Source of the DNA: Cristatella mucedo
Taxonomy: Eukaryota; Bryozoa; Phylactolaemata; Cristatellidae
Assembly: GCA_009760855.2 (NCBI GenBank)
Contig: WPIO01000010.1
Location: forward strand, 5,621,501 to 5,685,500
DNA length: 64,000 nt
Reading direction: 5' to 3'
In this document: in pieces, positions 11,951-23,109 of the stretch
Position numbering within the stretch: the first letter of the stretch is position 1
Layout: every line of letters starts with the position of its first letter
The notes under the pieces: generated by a model
Seen by the model: only the letters and a program-made list of their open reading frames with translations
Told to the model about the DNA's origin: nothing
The model's database searches: none
Translations under genes and position numbers: made by a program

Positions 11951-13480
11951 TAATAATAATAATAATATTGCACTTGATAAAGCGCCCTCAGAGAACTTAA
12001 TCTCTTTCTAGGCGCTTTACATTTGCTGCAAAGTGATACGCAATAGAATAGTAAGTAAAGTCATGCTTGAAAAACAAACAAAATGAATAACATAGTTAGG
12101 GGTTACATGCACTGGGTCAGCATGCAAATGTGGTTAGTGGCAGCATGCACAGTGTCAGCACGCATAAGCACATCGAGGACGAATCACAAGGACCCACTAA
12201 ATGCTGTCCTAAATAGGTGTGTTTTTAGGTTCCTTTTAAATGTGGTCAGGTCAGGGGATGTTCTGACGCAGGTCGGGAGGGAGTTCCAGGCTGTGGGAGC
12301 ATACGAGCTAAATGCACGGTCTCCAAAAGATTCAAGGTTTGTACGAGGTATTTCTAGGCTGTTGGATTCCGAAAAGCGAGTGGTACGATGCTTTGCCTGA
12401 TGGGGTAGTATATCTGAAAGATAGGCTGGAGCCATAGAATGAAGAGACCTAAAAGTGAGCGACAAAACCTTGAAGTCAATCCGTTGCTTGACCGGTAGCC
12501 AGTGCAGGTCGGCGAGAAGTGGAGTAATGTGGCAACTGCGAAGCTCACGACAGACAAGCCTAGCTGCAGAGTTTTGCACCAGCTGCAATCGCCTGATCGC
12601 ACATGCTGGTAGGCCAGTAAGCAGTGAGTTGCAGAAGTCGAGACGAGATGTCACGAATGCATGGACCAACTTGGACGTGGTATCCTTATCTAAACAAGCC
12701 CTAATTTTAGCAATGTTATGAAGCTGAAAATAGGCTGATTTGACTGTGGAGCTGATGTGGTCGTCTAACGAGAGGTCGCTTTGGAATATGACACCTAGAT
12801 TTCGAGCTGATGCAACTGGAGATATGCTGGCAGAGCCAATTTTGAAAGTCAGCCTTTCCAATTTCTGAATAACACTAGGTTTGCCCATAACTAGTAAGTT
12901 AGTTTTATCATCGTTTAGTTTTAGAAAATTTGCTGCCATCCATGATCGGATGTCATCAATGCATTCAGCAAGTGAGTTGAGAGAATTTGAGGTGCTCGAC
13001 GGCTGGGAGGGATCAAAGCAAAGGTACAACTGAGTGTCATCCGCGTAGAAGTGAAAGCCTAGATTGTGCTTGGCAATCACATCAGCGAGAGGGAGAGTAT
13101 AAACGGTGAAAAGGACCGGAGCTAGCAAAGATCCCTGAGGTACTCCATATTTTAGAGGTACTTCAGATGATCTTTGTCCATTCACGTCAACACTCTGGAG
13201 TCTCCCACTGAGATAGGACCTGAACCACTGCAGAGCAGTGCCAGTGATGCCCAGGCGAGATGAGAGGCGCTCTAGAAGTACTTTGTGATCGATGGTATCA
13301 AAAGCTGCCGAAAGATCGAGCAAAACAAGAAGAGACACTCTACCCATGTCTGCATTCCTAAGTAGGTCGTTGTATACCCGAAGCAATGCTGACTCTGTGG
13401 AGTGATTAGCTCTAAAGCCAGACTGGAACTTACTAGCAAGGTGTGAGGTTTCGATATACGAGTTCAGCTGGTCTGCCATT
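11951..13480 (-). mobile_element. L2/CR1-like LINE, best-preserved copy
   Basis: From right to left it carries a long reverse transcriptase and C-terminal open frame, a 3' UTR, the terminal stem-loop, and an (AAT)n tract at the extreme left. The stem is AAAGCGCC paired with GGCGCTTT around an inner AGAGA/TCTCT. The element is 5'-truncated just above 13480, so it lacks the endonuclease domain. It serves as the reference copy for judging the other LINE pieces here. Confidence 0.93.
12184..13479 (-). CDS. LINE reverse transcriptase, uninterrupted 431-codon fragment
   Basis: This encodes the RT and C-terminal part of an L2/CR1-type ORF2, which would copy element RNA at a nicked chromosomal target. 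Visible motifs: motif A LLDLSAAFDTIDH (about residues 53-65), motif B GVPQGSLLAPVLF (112-124), and motif C FYADD (144-148) with the catalytic Asp pair intact. Next come a thumb region, the LDFCNSLLTGLP and LADLHWLPVKQR segments typical of this clade's C-terminus, and a stop after HLFRTAFSGSL. There is no internal stop. The ATG at 13479 is simply the first Met after the truncation point, not a native start. Without the endonuclease domain it cannot be autonomous. The long open frame suggests fairly recent insertion. Confidence 0.88.
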   Translation of the reverse strand: MADQLNSYIETSHLASKFQSGFRANHSTESALLRVYNDLLRNADMGRVSLLVLLDLSAAFDTIDHKVLLERLSSRLGITGTALQWFRSYLSGRLQSVDVNGQRSSEVPLKYGVPQGSLLAPVLFTVYTLPLADVIAKHNLGFHFYADDTQLYLCFDPSQPSSTSNSLNSLAECIDDIRSWMAANFLKLNDDKTNLLVMGKPSVIQKLERLTFKIGSASISPVASARNLGVIFQSDLSLDDHISSTVKSAYFQLHNIAKIRACLDKDTTSKLVHAFVTSRLDFCNSLLTGLPACAIRRLQLVQNSAARLVCRELRSCHITPLLADLHWLPVKQRIDFKVLSLTFRSLHSMAPAYLSDILPHQAKHRTTRFSESNSLEIPRTNLESFGDRAFSSYAPTAWNSLPTCVRTSPDLTTFKRNLKTHLFRTAFSGSL

Positions 13481-13697
13481 GGTCTGACATTGGCCTAGAG
13501 CCATCTATCGTTGGGTACAGCTTACTTTGATATGGCTGAAAGATGTTAGTCACCACTGACTTGAATTTGCAGTTGTAGGAGTTTTAAGAGCTACTCCTGT
13601 TGCCCAGTTCGCTGCCTCCATTGTTGAATATCGATTTTATAGCCACCGTTTGACAGGTGAAGCTTTATGCTAGTTTTAAGGAATGCTTATGTGAATA

Positions 13698-13838
13698 TAA
13701 TTCATTCGTATGTGTATAGCGCCCTAAGGAAACTCAATCTATATTCGCAGGCGCTTCACATATGTCACGGGGCTCAAGCCCACGACCTTGGCCAGACCTT
13801 GGTCGGGGCGAGCGCCTTAACCACTGAGCCAAACCAGC
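13698..13838 (-). mobile_element. SINE1 copy
   Basis: Minus orientation. The tail lies left (ATAGCGCCCTAAGGAAACTC), then GGGGCTCAAGCCCACGACC as the B-box complement, then the A-box complement CCTTAACCACTGAGCCAAACC at the right end. The inner tail stem is mutated. Confidence 0.85.
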
Positions 13839-14623
13839 GCATAGACTTCTCAACATTCGACTCATGCTGTGCAAAATGTTCGCTTACTTTAACAGTCGTA
13901 TGCTGAGGCATCGGTTTTAAGTTCATCGTGAAACAGTTGTGGCTTAGTGTTTGCTCTTTGTGATCGTGTATGCAGCAGATGCTATGGCAATGGCTAGCTT
14001 CAACTTAATTACGAAACCCGGAAGACCACTCTCATTATCAGCATTTACAGCGATAGCAAATACCAATTGAAGAGAAAAGAAACGCGTTGATAAACGAAAG
14101 AGTTCGGTCTAATTTGCGATTACTTATCCCAGAAATGGATTTCCATCAAATGGTTGGCTTTTTGTGCCTTCGAATATTAGTTTGCTTTTTTGCAGCAATA
14201 TGCCACGTTACCTTTATTGATGGCTTTCGGAAGTTGTTCATGCCTGACAGCGTGGCCTGGCCATTCACTCTCAGAAGTGTGACAGGTCACGAAAGATATG
14301 TGTTACGAGGCCATACCTTGACCGAATCGACTAGTCCTCCGTAGGTAAATTTATTTGTTTACGCGAAAACGTAAAGTGGGCTTTGGTTAAAACTCGTGAC
14401 TTTGTTAGTCACCTCGGTCCGTGCTCAGTATTGTTTTCCGTCTGATGGAAGTTTGAGGACTACCTCTCGTAACCTGGTATCAATTTAGAAGGCGAGTATG
14501 AAGATTTTTTAGTTTGCCTATGCTTTATAGCTAACTCTAGTTATATAAGGCTTTTCACCACTCTTGTTTTTAAAAATGCTTCTGCCTTCATGCCTACCGG
14601 CGTTGGGTCTGCATCTCTGCTTT
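13839..14623. other. Unassigned stretch
   Basis: One 85-codon plus-strand open frame (14087-14344) contains a hydrophobic run (FLCLRILVCFFAAICHVTF). It has no recognisable family and no clear splice context. I treat it as chance. Confidence 0.35.
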
Positions 14624-15507
14624 TAATAATAATAATAATAATAATAATAATTCACTTGATAAAGCGCCCTCAGAGAACTTAATCTCTCTCTAGGCGCTTT
14701 ACATTTGCTGCAAAGGGAAATGCAATCGAATGGTAAGTAAAATCATGCTTGAAAAACAAACAAAATGAATAATATGGTTAGGGTGACATGCACAGGGTCA
14801 GCATGCAAATGTGGTTAGTGGCAGCATGCACAGTGTCAGCACGCATAAGCACATCAAGGACGAATCACAGGGACCCACTACATGCTGTCCTAAATAGGTG
14901 TGTTTTTAAGTTCCTTTTAAATGTGGCTAGGGCAGGGGATGTTCTGACGCAGGTTGGGAGGGAGTTCCAGGCTTTGGGAGCATACGAACTAAATGCACGG
15001 TCTCCAAAGGATTTAAGGTTTGTATGAGGTATTTCTAGACTGTTGGATTCCGAAAAGCGGGTGGTACTATGCTTGGCCTGATGGGGGAGTATATCTGACA
15101 GATAGGCTGGAGCAATAGAATGAAGTGACCTAAAAGTGAGCGACAAAACCTTGAAGTCAATCCGTTGCTTGACTGGTAGCCAGTGCAGGTCGGCGAGAAG
15201 CGGAGTGATGTGGCAACTGCGAAGCTCACGACAGACAAGCCTAGCTGCAGAGTTTTGCACCAGCTGCAATCGCCTGATCGCACATGCTGGTAGGCCAGTA
15301 AGCAGTGAGTTGCAGACGTCGAGACGGGGTGTCACGAATGCATGGACCAACTTGGACATGGTATCCTTATCTAAACAAGCCCGAATTTTAGCAATGTTAT
15401 GAAGCTGAATATAGGCGGATTTGACTGTGGAGCTTATATGGTCGTCTAACGAGAGGTCGCCTTGGAATATGACACCTAGATTTCGAGCTGATTCGACAGG
15501 AGAACTC
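14624..15507 (-). mobile_element. L2/CR1-like LINE, 5'-truncated
   Basis: (AAT)n at 14624-14650, tail stem-loop, 3' UTR, and the ORF2 C-terminus from the ESARNLGVIFQ segment to the stop at 14865. The coding part is uninterrupted and very close to the copy at 11951. LINE similarity stops near 15507. The open frame continues to 15623 through unrelated sequence, giving a chimeric 252-codon frame by chance. Confidence 0.9.
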
Positions 15508-16291
15508 CACAAAGCCTCAAAAATCTTGCTTGGGTGTTTTACTGAAGGTTTGTGTATAGCACACTCAAAGACTAAGAGGCTTTCAGTATTTGGACGGCAG
15601 CCAACCAATTTTATCTCACCCATCTAAGAGAAAGCGAGAAGTTAGTTGAGTAAGTTTTACAGTCGAGGTACGTATGCCAGATTTTGCGGCATTAAAGAAG
15701 ATATCGGTGCCTTTGAACTGTGGCAAAAAGCTCCACAATCTACGGTGTGCACACTAAAATCTTCTGTAATCCAACGATCGTAAATTGAAAAAATAGAATA
15801 ATTTAAAATATTGTCTTTGCAGGGCCTGAGGGCAAGAGAGGGCTTAAGCAGGAGCAACAGTTCAGCTTGGTAAGAGGTATGCACAGCAGGTCTTACGCCC
15901 CGATTAAGAACTTAGCTCAGTATCAAATAATCAGCCACCATCCATCGCATCTAGCATATGTAAGCAAATGGTTCGGATGACTAAATTTCTCCGATTCATT
16001 AAACAACTTTGCTAAAAATTTTCACCGCAAACTTTAGAGACTTAATAGTCTTTTTTGCAGCCCTGTCAATACCGAATGATTTCATTTACGAAATCTAGAC
16101 TGGGACTGGTAAGATCTTTACCCAGTACCTCGAAAAGCAGTCCCTAGTCTTTGACGATAATCGAAATGGAGGCGTACGTCTCAATACAACTCTTAGCAGT
16201 CACTATAGAGGACACTTGAATTACGAACACTGGTAATGGAGACCACCTTTTGCTCACGGTACGAGCAAATTATGATTGCATTGCATTATCA
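15508..16291. other. Unassigned stretch
   Basis: AT-rich flank between a LINE truncation point and a SINE. No supported gene. Confidence 0.4.
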
Positions 16292-16468
16292 TTAAATAAA
16301 ATAAATCCTAGCTGATTAAACAGCCTCTTTTGTATAGCGACAGAAGAGCCTTTACGGCTATCATCACCGCTTGCAGTGGCGATAAAGGATCGTCCCACCG
16401 CAGGAATCGAACCCACGACCTCGGAACCGAGGCCGTGAAAGCAACCGCCTTACCTAGTGTGCCATCAT
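16292..16468 (-). mobile_element. SINE2 copy (clean)
   Basis: Minus orientation and nearly full. Left end is an (AAAT)n tail and CCTAGCTGATTAAACAGCC. The body follows (AAGAGCCTTTACGGCT, then ACCGCTTGCAGTGG). The B-box complement is GGAATCGAACCCACGACC and the head ends in CCTAGTGTGCCATCAT. On the minus strand the B-box GGTTCGATTCC is a perfect RNA polymerase III internal promoter box. Confidence 0.9.
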
Positions 16469-16749
16469 TAATTAGTAGAGCAAAGCCTCTTAGACAAACT
16501 ATTAATTCAGGGTTTCCAGTGGAGAGCAGGTAGATTTCGCCATCGTTTAACTTTGGGAAACAGAAAAAAAGGCATCTATGACCAGATTTTGCACCAGTCC
16601 TAAGAGGCTTATCGGATGGCTCATCAACCAGCACACTCTTTCAGCCCTCCAATATACTTTCAGTTTGTTCAAGTTCCAGCCGTGCCCTTCCTTGGCGTAA
16701 TATATCTATGTGAGAAATAGCTAAATGTCATCAGCTATGGTATAACTGG

Positions 16750-16813
16750 TGCTTGAGTTAGCAGACTAATGTCTATGCCGTCAAAGCGGTGAGTTCAATA
16801 CTCACCGACTGCA
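16750..16813 (+). other. tRNA-like fragment (possible third SINE head or tRNA pseudogene)
   Basis: A perfect T-arm is visible: GGTGAG and CTCACC flank a 7-base TTCAATA loop. The embedded box GTTCAATAC (16793-16801) fits the B-box consensus. About 25 bases upstream, TTAGCAGACTAATG resembles an A-box. I cannot build a sound anticodon or acceptor stem, so a working tRNA is unlikely. Confidence 0.4.
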
Positions 16814-19031
16814 CAGCGTTCTTTGTTTCCAGTGCTTCTTTCTAGTGCTGCCGTATCCCTTTCGGGTGGCTAGCATGTACAAACTCGAGCTGGGCAGCTA
16901 CAGATTTCTATATAAAAAAAAATTTCAATGAAGAAATCAACTTGCTTTCGCTCAAAAGCCTCAATTGATGTATGCCATTTACAACCAGATCACTGCAGCA
17001 GCAGTTCCCAGCAAGCAACGATCAAAGCATGCCAACGTAATCACTGCTTCTTCCACTGAAATTCTTGGACCATGGGGTTCGATGGTTCCTAGCGGACTAG
17101 CAATCATATCGTTCAAGCACCAAACCTTCCAACTAATGTGGGTATTGCCCGAGTCTTGCCTGTAGACAATGCCCGGCGAAGAAAACGTTGCTCGGTAATA
17201 CATTGAGGCAACGGCAATGCTCTCTGCTGTGTGGCAAGCTGGCAGAGGGCCATCGTTGAGTTTAAAATCCGACCGCGTAAAGTACCCTCGTTCTGAACTT
17301 GAGCAATGGTTATAGTCGTGAGGAAGCAAGCTCATCCCTCCGAACACCAAAAGTTATTTTATCTTGATGTGCTCAGTTCTATCTTTAACTGTGCTGCATC
17401 GTTTAAATGTATTGATCTTTGTAGTAGCATCTCATACTTGCTTCCATAGCTGCTATTTTATTCCGATTGGATTAGGTGCTCAAGAATTGTCAGTTCCTGT
17501 TTACACCCTAGCCGTGTCCCTTACCGATGCCACTGATGCTGACCGGTTCCAAGTAAAGTTATTCGTCTATAATTCCGGTCTAGCTGCTCCTTAAGATACG
17601 CTTTGCTAGAAAGAGCGAAGCTTAATCTCTTCTGGTTTGTCTTAGTCCTGCTTAAGCCAGCCTCTCCAAGCTAGACAGTGCAGCAAATCTTGCTTCCATC
17701 ACAAAGTGCTCAGCACCGACTTTAACCAATCGCCAAAGTTAATTGAAGCAGCTACTGTCATAATAAATTATGGTGCCAGTTTATATCAGATGGAACATCT
17801 TATTTTTCAAGTGATTGAATTGAGACAGTGTCCCAGTCAGCCACCTTTGCCAAACTAAGGTCCAGCTTCAGCCAACACCAGGCATGTCGAAAATTGCACA
17901 CCTATTCAGTCATTACGAACAGGCAGGAAATGAATTTGTAGCTGCCGGTAAAATGCAAGAGTCAACGTGAGCAAAAATCATTTGTCACCGCTCAGCAGCA
18001 ACCGATGCTTGCTCTACAATGACAACGTCCAGTCAATCTCTGCTTCTATCCGTACTTAATCTCGGTTGGACTGTCTTTTGCTCAGTGTCAGTTTCCCGAC
18101 TTGCTTTGAAACACTGCAAGACCCGACCAAAACAGCGTTTAACTTCGGCTTTAGTTGCTATTATGCAAGTACTTGACCTATTGCATAGTCCTGTCAAGAG
18201 CTTTTCGACCTTCTCGCCTCTCTGCTTGCACCAGCGCAACTTAGTGCTTGTACTACATCACCAAAAAGAATCAGAGCTAAAGCTACTTTACACCGGTTAA
18301 CTGCTTAATATCTATTACTTCCTGAGCTGTCATATATTTCCCTCATCCGGTGCCTTGTACGTAGAGCTCATTGCAGAAATAGATGGGCTCTTAAACCACC
18401 TTTGAAAGCTCAGTTCGGTCTCGTTACCTTTCGCTGCTACAGAATTTCTCGGATGCTGGTTCTGAAGAACCGTCCTACTTTGTAGCCTTTGAGGCCAATT
18501 AACAACGTGGCTAAGTGAGCAGCACAGAGTGCACGTTCAGCAGCCAGTTTGGTTAATGGGATGGACTAAGCGATAGCTAATTGCTCGCGAGACTGCATAT
18601 ATTCAAGTGAGTAAATGTACGTCAACGGGGCGCTGGCGTTGAATGCCCGTGCCGCGAATGAGCAGGAGCATCAGCCATGGTGTAGCTAAAAGGAATTGTG
18701 AAGTTTAGTGCCAGTGCTGAACTCAGCTGACCCATTAGCAGAATCCCTATCTGTAGAGCAGACCCATTTTGAATATCATTGTCTGGGAAGATGAAATTGA
18801 GTGCGATGCTTCAGATAAACCGCCTCCAGTTGTCCAGTTGTCCATCCACCGGATTATCAATCGTCATCTGTCCACTTTTGCCTGTCACACGGAAACACGG
18901 TGGGAGACTGGCGACCAGTCGAACTGCAGGGTAGCTCGAACCATTCTGCTAAAGATGTCGGCTAGGCAAGAGAGGTGTTTGTTCGCCGTCAAGCTAGACT
19001 TGGCTCAAGCTACACAAGCAAACTGCCATGG
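16814..19031. other. Unassigned stretch
   Basis: The longest open frame is 123 codons on the minus strand (16979-17350, ends CLLGTAAAVIWL). It reads like ordinary protein sequence but matches nothing I know and lacks support. The other frames, up to 93 codons, are weaker. Confidence 0.35.
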
Positions 19032-19077
19032 CCGTCTCTCTCTCTCTCTTCCTCCCTTCCTCCCTCTCTCTCTCTCT

Positions 19078-19136
<59 letters not shown>

Positions 19137-19150
19137 TCTCTCTCTCTCTT

Positions 19151-19186
<36 letters not shown>
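19032..19186. repeat. (TC)n microsatellite
   Basis: About 155 bp of almost pure CT dinucleotides with interspersed TTCC and CCC interruptions. It keeps all frames open, so long SL-rich or RE-rich open frames across it are artefacts. Confidence 0.97.
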
Positions 19187-19187
<1 letters not shown>

Positions 19188-22100
19188 AAGACCGTCCGAT
19201 GCACCACTGGTTCAGTGCCGGCTCCAGGGAGTAGAATCTGTCCCGGCTTGTCTTTGCTCCCCACGTCAGCTGCCCCCCACTTACTTCCACGTTTGCAGCT
19301 GGGTGCGGGCACCACCTCCATTAGCACCCTATTGTATACCATCTTCGAGGAGAGAAAAGTTAAATCCTGAACTTTGGGTAACTCGCAGAATTCGAAATGC
19401 GATAGGCCTTGCCGAACTCCAGCATGCTGGAGTTCCTCTGGCTGAGATTGTGCCCTGACCAGAGGCCCTCCAGCCGGCCTGCTGCCCTATCAGCTGATCA
19501 GGTAAGTACAGGCTTATTGGATGCAAGTGCGCTTGGAGTGCTTTCGTCATGGCAAACATTCGTCCTGCATGCCAAAAAGGGAGACCGAGCTTACTGCCTT
19601 CGATTTCAGGCTATTCACTGGAGTCTGCATTAGTGCTTGCAGCATGATGTGTATGAGGCCGGGGTTAGTCTCCCTGGCCGATAGGCTGATGTAGCAGTCA
19701 GGGAGGCCTGAAGTTGGGATTATACACTACAGGCCCATCCGAAATACACCGCACCCAGCACCACGGTTTGCCATGCTTGGACGGTGCCTGGAAACAAAGT
19801 AAATCGTTATGTAGCCAATGAGCTTAATGAAAGCTTGTCCTATTCATTGGCTGGCAAATCGCAGGTTTCCTAGCGATGCCGTGAGAAGTGACCCTGCATG
19901 CTGCATTCCAGTAGCAGCAGGGATGCATAGCATATGACAGTCGAAGCTCTGCCGACGTTGGGAAGCCAAGCTGATAAGTTGGTACGTGGTAAAAAAATAT
20001 GTGGACACCGCATGGCCTGTACCCAAGCCGTTTGTCACTGCATCTGGGTTTATGTGCCATGCTGAAATGCTAGCCGGTTATATCATTTCACACCGAGCCA
20101 CCTAGCTGTCAGCTTTGCAATCTGCACCAATCAGAATTATCGCTGCTACAGAGGCTGATCTCGTGAAGACTGTTGTCTTTGAAAGTGTATGTGCTTAGAC
20201 GCATGCACACTTCTGTCTAAAAGAAACTAGCAGCCCTAATTGGTGGGGCCACCCAGTGTGTGTTACTATTACTGGAGAGGTGACTGGTGCATTCCCGTCT
20301 ATGACTCATTCCCATCCCATCTAGGACTTCATGCTTCAGCAACAGTGATACCAAGAGAGCCAGCCTGCAGCTTATGGCTAGATGTGGACGTGGCTTTGGC
20401 AGCATGACCTAAACTTTGCGTGCTCTAGGCCTGCTCTCTCGTGGCACCAAACGATGTCGGTTTGACAACGGTCAATCAGGTAGCCTACCGTTCAGATCAC
20501 CAATCACACGGCCTGACCAGTAGTAGGCACCGATCCTACTGCCACTAGTTTGCTCGGTCGCCCATGAGCAGCCATTGCGAACCTATCGCAGTGACAGAAA
20601 GCTGCGGAAGAAGTATGCTGGCTCCGACACTGTCCCTGTCCCTTCCCTCAAAGTCTTACATTACCGCTCTTTCAGGCTGCTTCGTGAGCTCTGTCCGCTA
20701 CTGCCCGAGGAGCCGTGCTGATGCTAGGAAGCAAAGGAATTGGTAAGGCTCTGAGGCAGCTGTGTGCACGTGAAGGACCAGCGAAAACTGGTTAGATAAC
20801 CATTATCTGCTTTGACTAGTAGTGCCTGCAGCTTCGGCACTGTCTAGTCAGCTTGCCTGCTGCTGCAGGTGCAGAGACAAACTTGCACGTGGCAGGTATG
20901 TGCTGACGAACTAGCAGCTGACTGTGTGGCACAGGAACCAGGAATGCAGTGTACACAAAGCCACATGCTTTCATCGTCAGACAGGTTATGGCCCTGGTCA
21001 GGTAGTTGGTCATGGCCTAGGTTTGACGTAATTCTGCCTCAGCTTCTGGAGCAGCAAGTGAACCGGTGCAGGAGGAGGGAACTAATCTCCCGAGTGCCAA
21101 ATCGCTATTGCCTTGACGGTCTGCTCTTACGTACAAGCCATATTAGTAGAGCAGCTCACTCTGTTTGTAGCCTCGGTATACTGCTGCCACCGCCACTGCC
21201 CCTGCCTTCCATTAAGACTGCAGATGCTGCAGCAGCTGCTGCTTCTACCCACAATTACCATAAAAGCTGGCCTTCGGCCACAACAGCCTCCTACCTCCAC
21301 CCCCTCTCCTTCTCCTCCCCAGTCCTTTCTCCTGTCTCTCAGCCACCCCTGTCCTCTTCCCTTCCATATTTCCCTGCCCTCTCTCCCTCTAGCTTTCTTT
21401 ACCCTCTCTCCCTCTAGCTTTCTGTGCCCTCTCCCCTCCCTTCTTCTACCGCTCCCAGTCGTTACAGTAAAAGGAGAAAGTTGCTTTTAAAGAACGTTGA
21501 TCAGCTCCCAAGGGTTCTATCGCCATCATCAGGCAAAGTGGAGTTCGTGAATGATAGGCTTGCCATTGGTCTAGCGTAGGTAACGGGTTGAGGAAGAAAG
21601 AACACTTCAGTCTGCCATTAACTGCCTGACCTGTATTTATCGATGAATAACCTTTCTCTATACCGATCTAGTGGCAAATGTCACCAAATGTCCACGTGAT
21701 GCAACTAATCCTGTGTGGCCATGGTCACGACACCCATACGGCTTGTCATTACCTTACAGATGTGGTTGCCAGACATCCCTAGCCCAAAAGCACAGAAGGG
21801 TCTATGTTTTGCTTGCAATTAGTATCCTTTAAAAGGTGGATGCTAATTCAATCAGGCACTTGCCCCACTTACCTTTGAATGCCAGCATTGGCGTCTAGTG
21901 CAACATCTAATGTTCATCCGGCAAGAAACAGACCAAATTATAAGCGTGGCCTAACCGAATCCCTACTGTTGCCCTAGACAATTAGACCAGCAGCCCAGCT
22001 CTGCAAGATTACAGGTTCCGTAGATGACCGCTGAGAAATGAATTGGTTTAGAGTGTGCAAGCCACCAGGTCGGAGGGCAAGGGGCCTGCGGCATACTTTC

Positions 22101-22736
22101 GAAGGCTCTCGGGTCTGGTCTGGGAGAATGCTGTTATCCCCAGAAACCAAGCCCTAGACGATGGCAATTAGCTGACGAGGCAGGGTCAACTTACCTGGGC
22201 CACAGAGAAAGGTTATGGGTAAGCACCGAGCGGAATGAGCAGCACGTTCAGCTCTTTCGGTGCTTCCGATGCCGCCAGAATGGCTTGGAAAAGTAGATTC
22301 TATGAAGAGGCCAAGCCCACCCCGCCCCCTTTCACCGCGCGAAGTGATGAGGCCGCAGGTGTGGCTGGGCTGAGCAGTGCCAGCCACACCTGCAGCCGTT
22401 CATCCGTCCTTTGCCTCTTTTGCCACCGGGATTCCAGGTCCAGCTGCTGCCCGACTTGCAGAAGGGCTCTAGAGAAGCGGCAGTGCAGGGCGAGTTTTAC
22501 ACAGCTTTCAGGCTTTTCTCTGGATGACACAGTTACAGCTGCTTTTGTTAGGCGGGGATAAAAATATTTCTTGGACTTCTCGAGTCTTCGGCGCTGGAAA
22601 TTCGTTCAGGGTTGTTTTAAAGAGAGGCCTGTCATTTTTATTTAAAGACAGCGGCCGTACTTGCACATGCACTAAGGAGATCGTTCTCATTAGAAAAGGT
22701 CTCAAGAGGCTGCCAAGCCCAGCTCCATAGTAGATG
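19187..22736. other. Unassigned stretch
   Basis: Contains a pyrimidine-rich run (about 21290-21460) and a strong hairpin at 22355-22393, listed separately. Open frames are short. One at 22235-22561 has CLFCHRDSRSSCCPTC, which superficially looks zinc-binding but lacks further context. Confidence 0.4.
22355..22393. repeat. Perfect 14-bp inverted repeat with 11-base loop
   Basis: Left arm GCAGGTGTGGCTGG (22355-22368) and right arm CCAGCCACACCTGC (22380-22393) are exact complements. Function unknown. Confidence 0.9.
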
Positions 22737-22752
22737 CCGAGTTCTCGCTAAA

Positions 22753-23109
22753 TTAGTTTCGACAATATTTATTGAGGGGCTTCGAGAGCCGGATTCTGAT
22801 CGGCGTTTCTTCCTTCGCCTGCTTCCAAATTCCGAGCTGCTGACATTTCGCTTCAAAGAAGACTTCCTCATATTTTTTTAAACAGTCACTGAAGAAAACT
22901 GTCCCGCCGTACCACTTCGGTGCGTAGACTTTCGCTCCGTCTTCAGATGGAGCTCGCACAACTCGAGGGGTGCTAGAAGGAGGTCCAGGGCAGCGGCGCC
23001 ATTTCAGAGCGTCGGTTCGCAGTCGGTTTCCTGGCAGTAGGGGGTGGGAGCCCCAAATGCTTCTCGACCCATTTGGCTGAGGAACTGCTAGAAAACGGAT
23101 GGGTTTGAA
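22753..23109 (-). CDS. Candidate open frame of unknown function
   Basis: On the minus strand, 118 codons are free of stops from 23109 to the TAA at 22753-22755. There is no ATG, so it would have to be an exon or a decayed gene. The C-terminal half reads like ordinary protein (YAPKWYGGTVFFSDCLKKYE, then KQAKEETPIRIRLSK). The N-terminal half is Pro/Arg-rich. I do not recognise it. Chance is a real alternative at this length. Confidence 0.2.
   Translation of the reverse strand, partial: FKPIRFLAVPQPNGSRSIWGSHPLLPGNRLRTDALKWRRCPGPPSSTPRVVRAPSEDGAKVYAPKWYGGTVFFSDCLKKYEEVFFEAKCQQLGIWKQAKEETPIRIRLSKPLNKYCRN

Noticed and set aside
18769..19458. 229-codon plus-strand open frame with a long Ser-Leu run
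   Set aside because: It is kept open by the (TC)n microsatellite. The flanks show no domain or coding character.
22385..22461. Possible zinc ribbon CLFC...CCPTC
   Set aside because: Cys spacing is irregular, the frame is short, and neither start nor splice context supports it.
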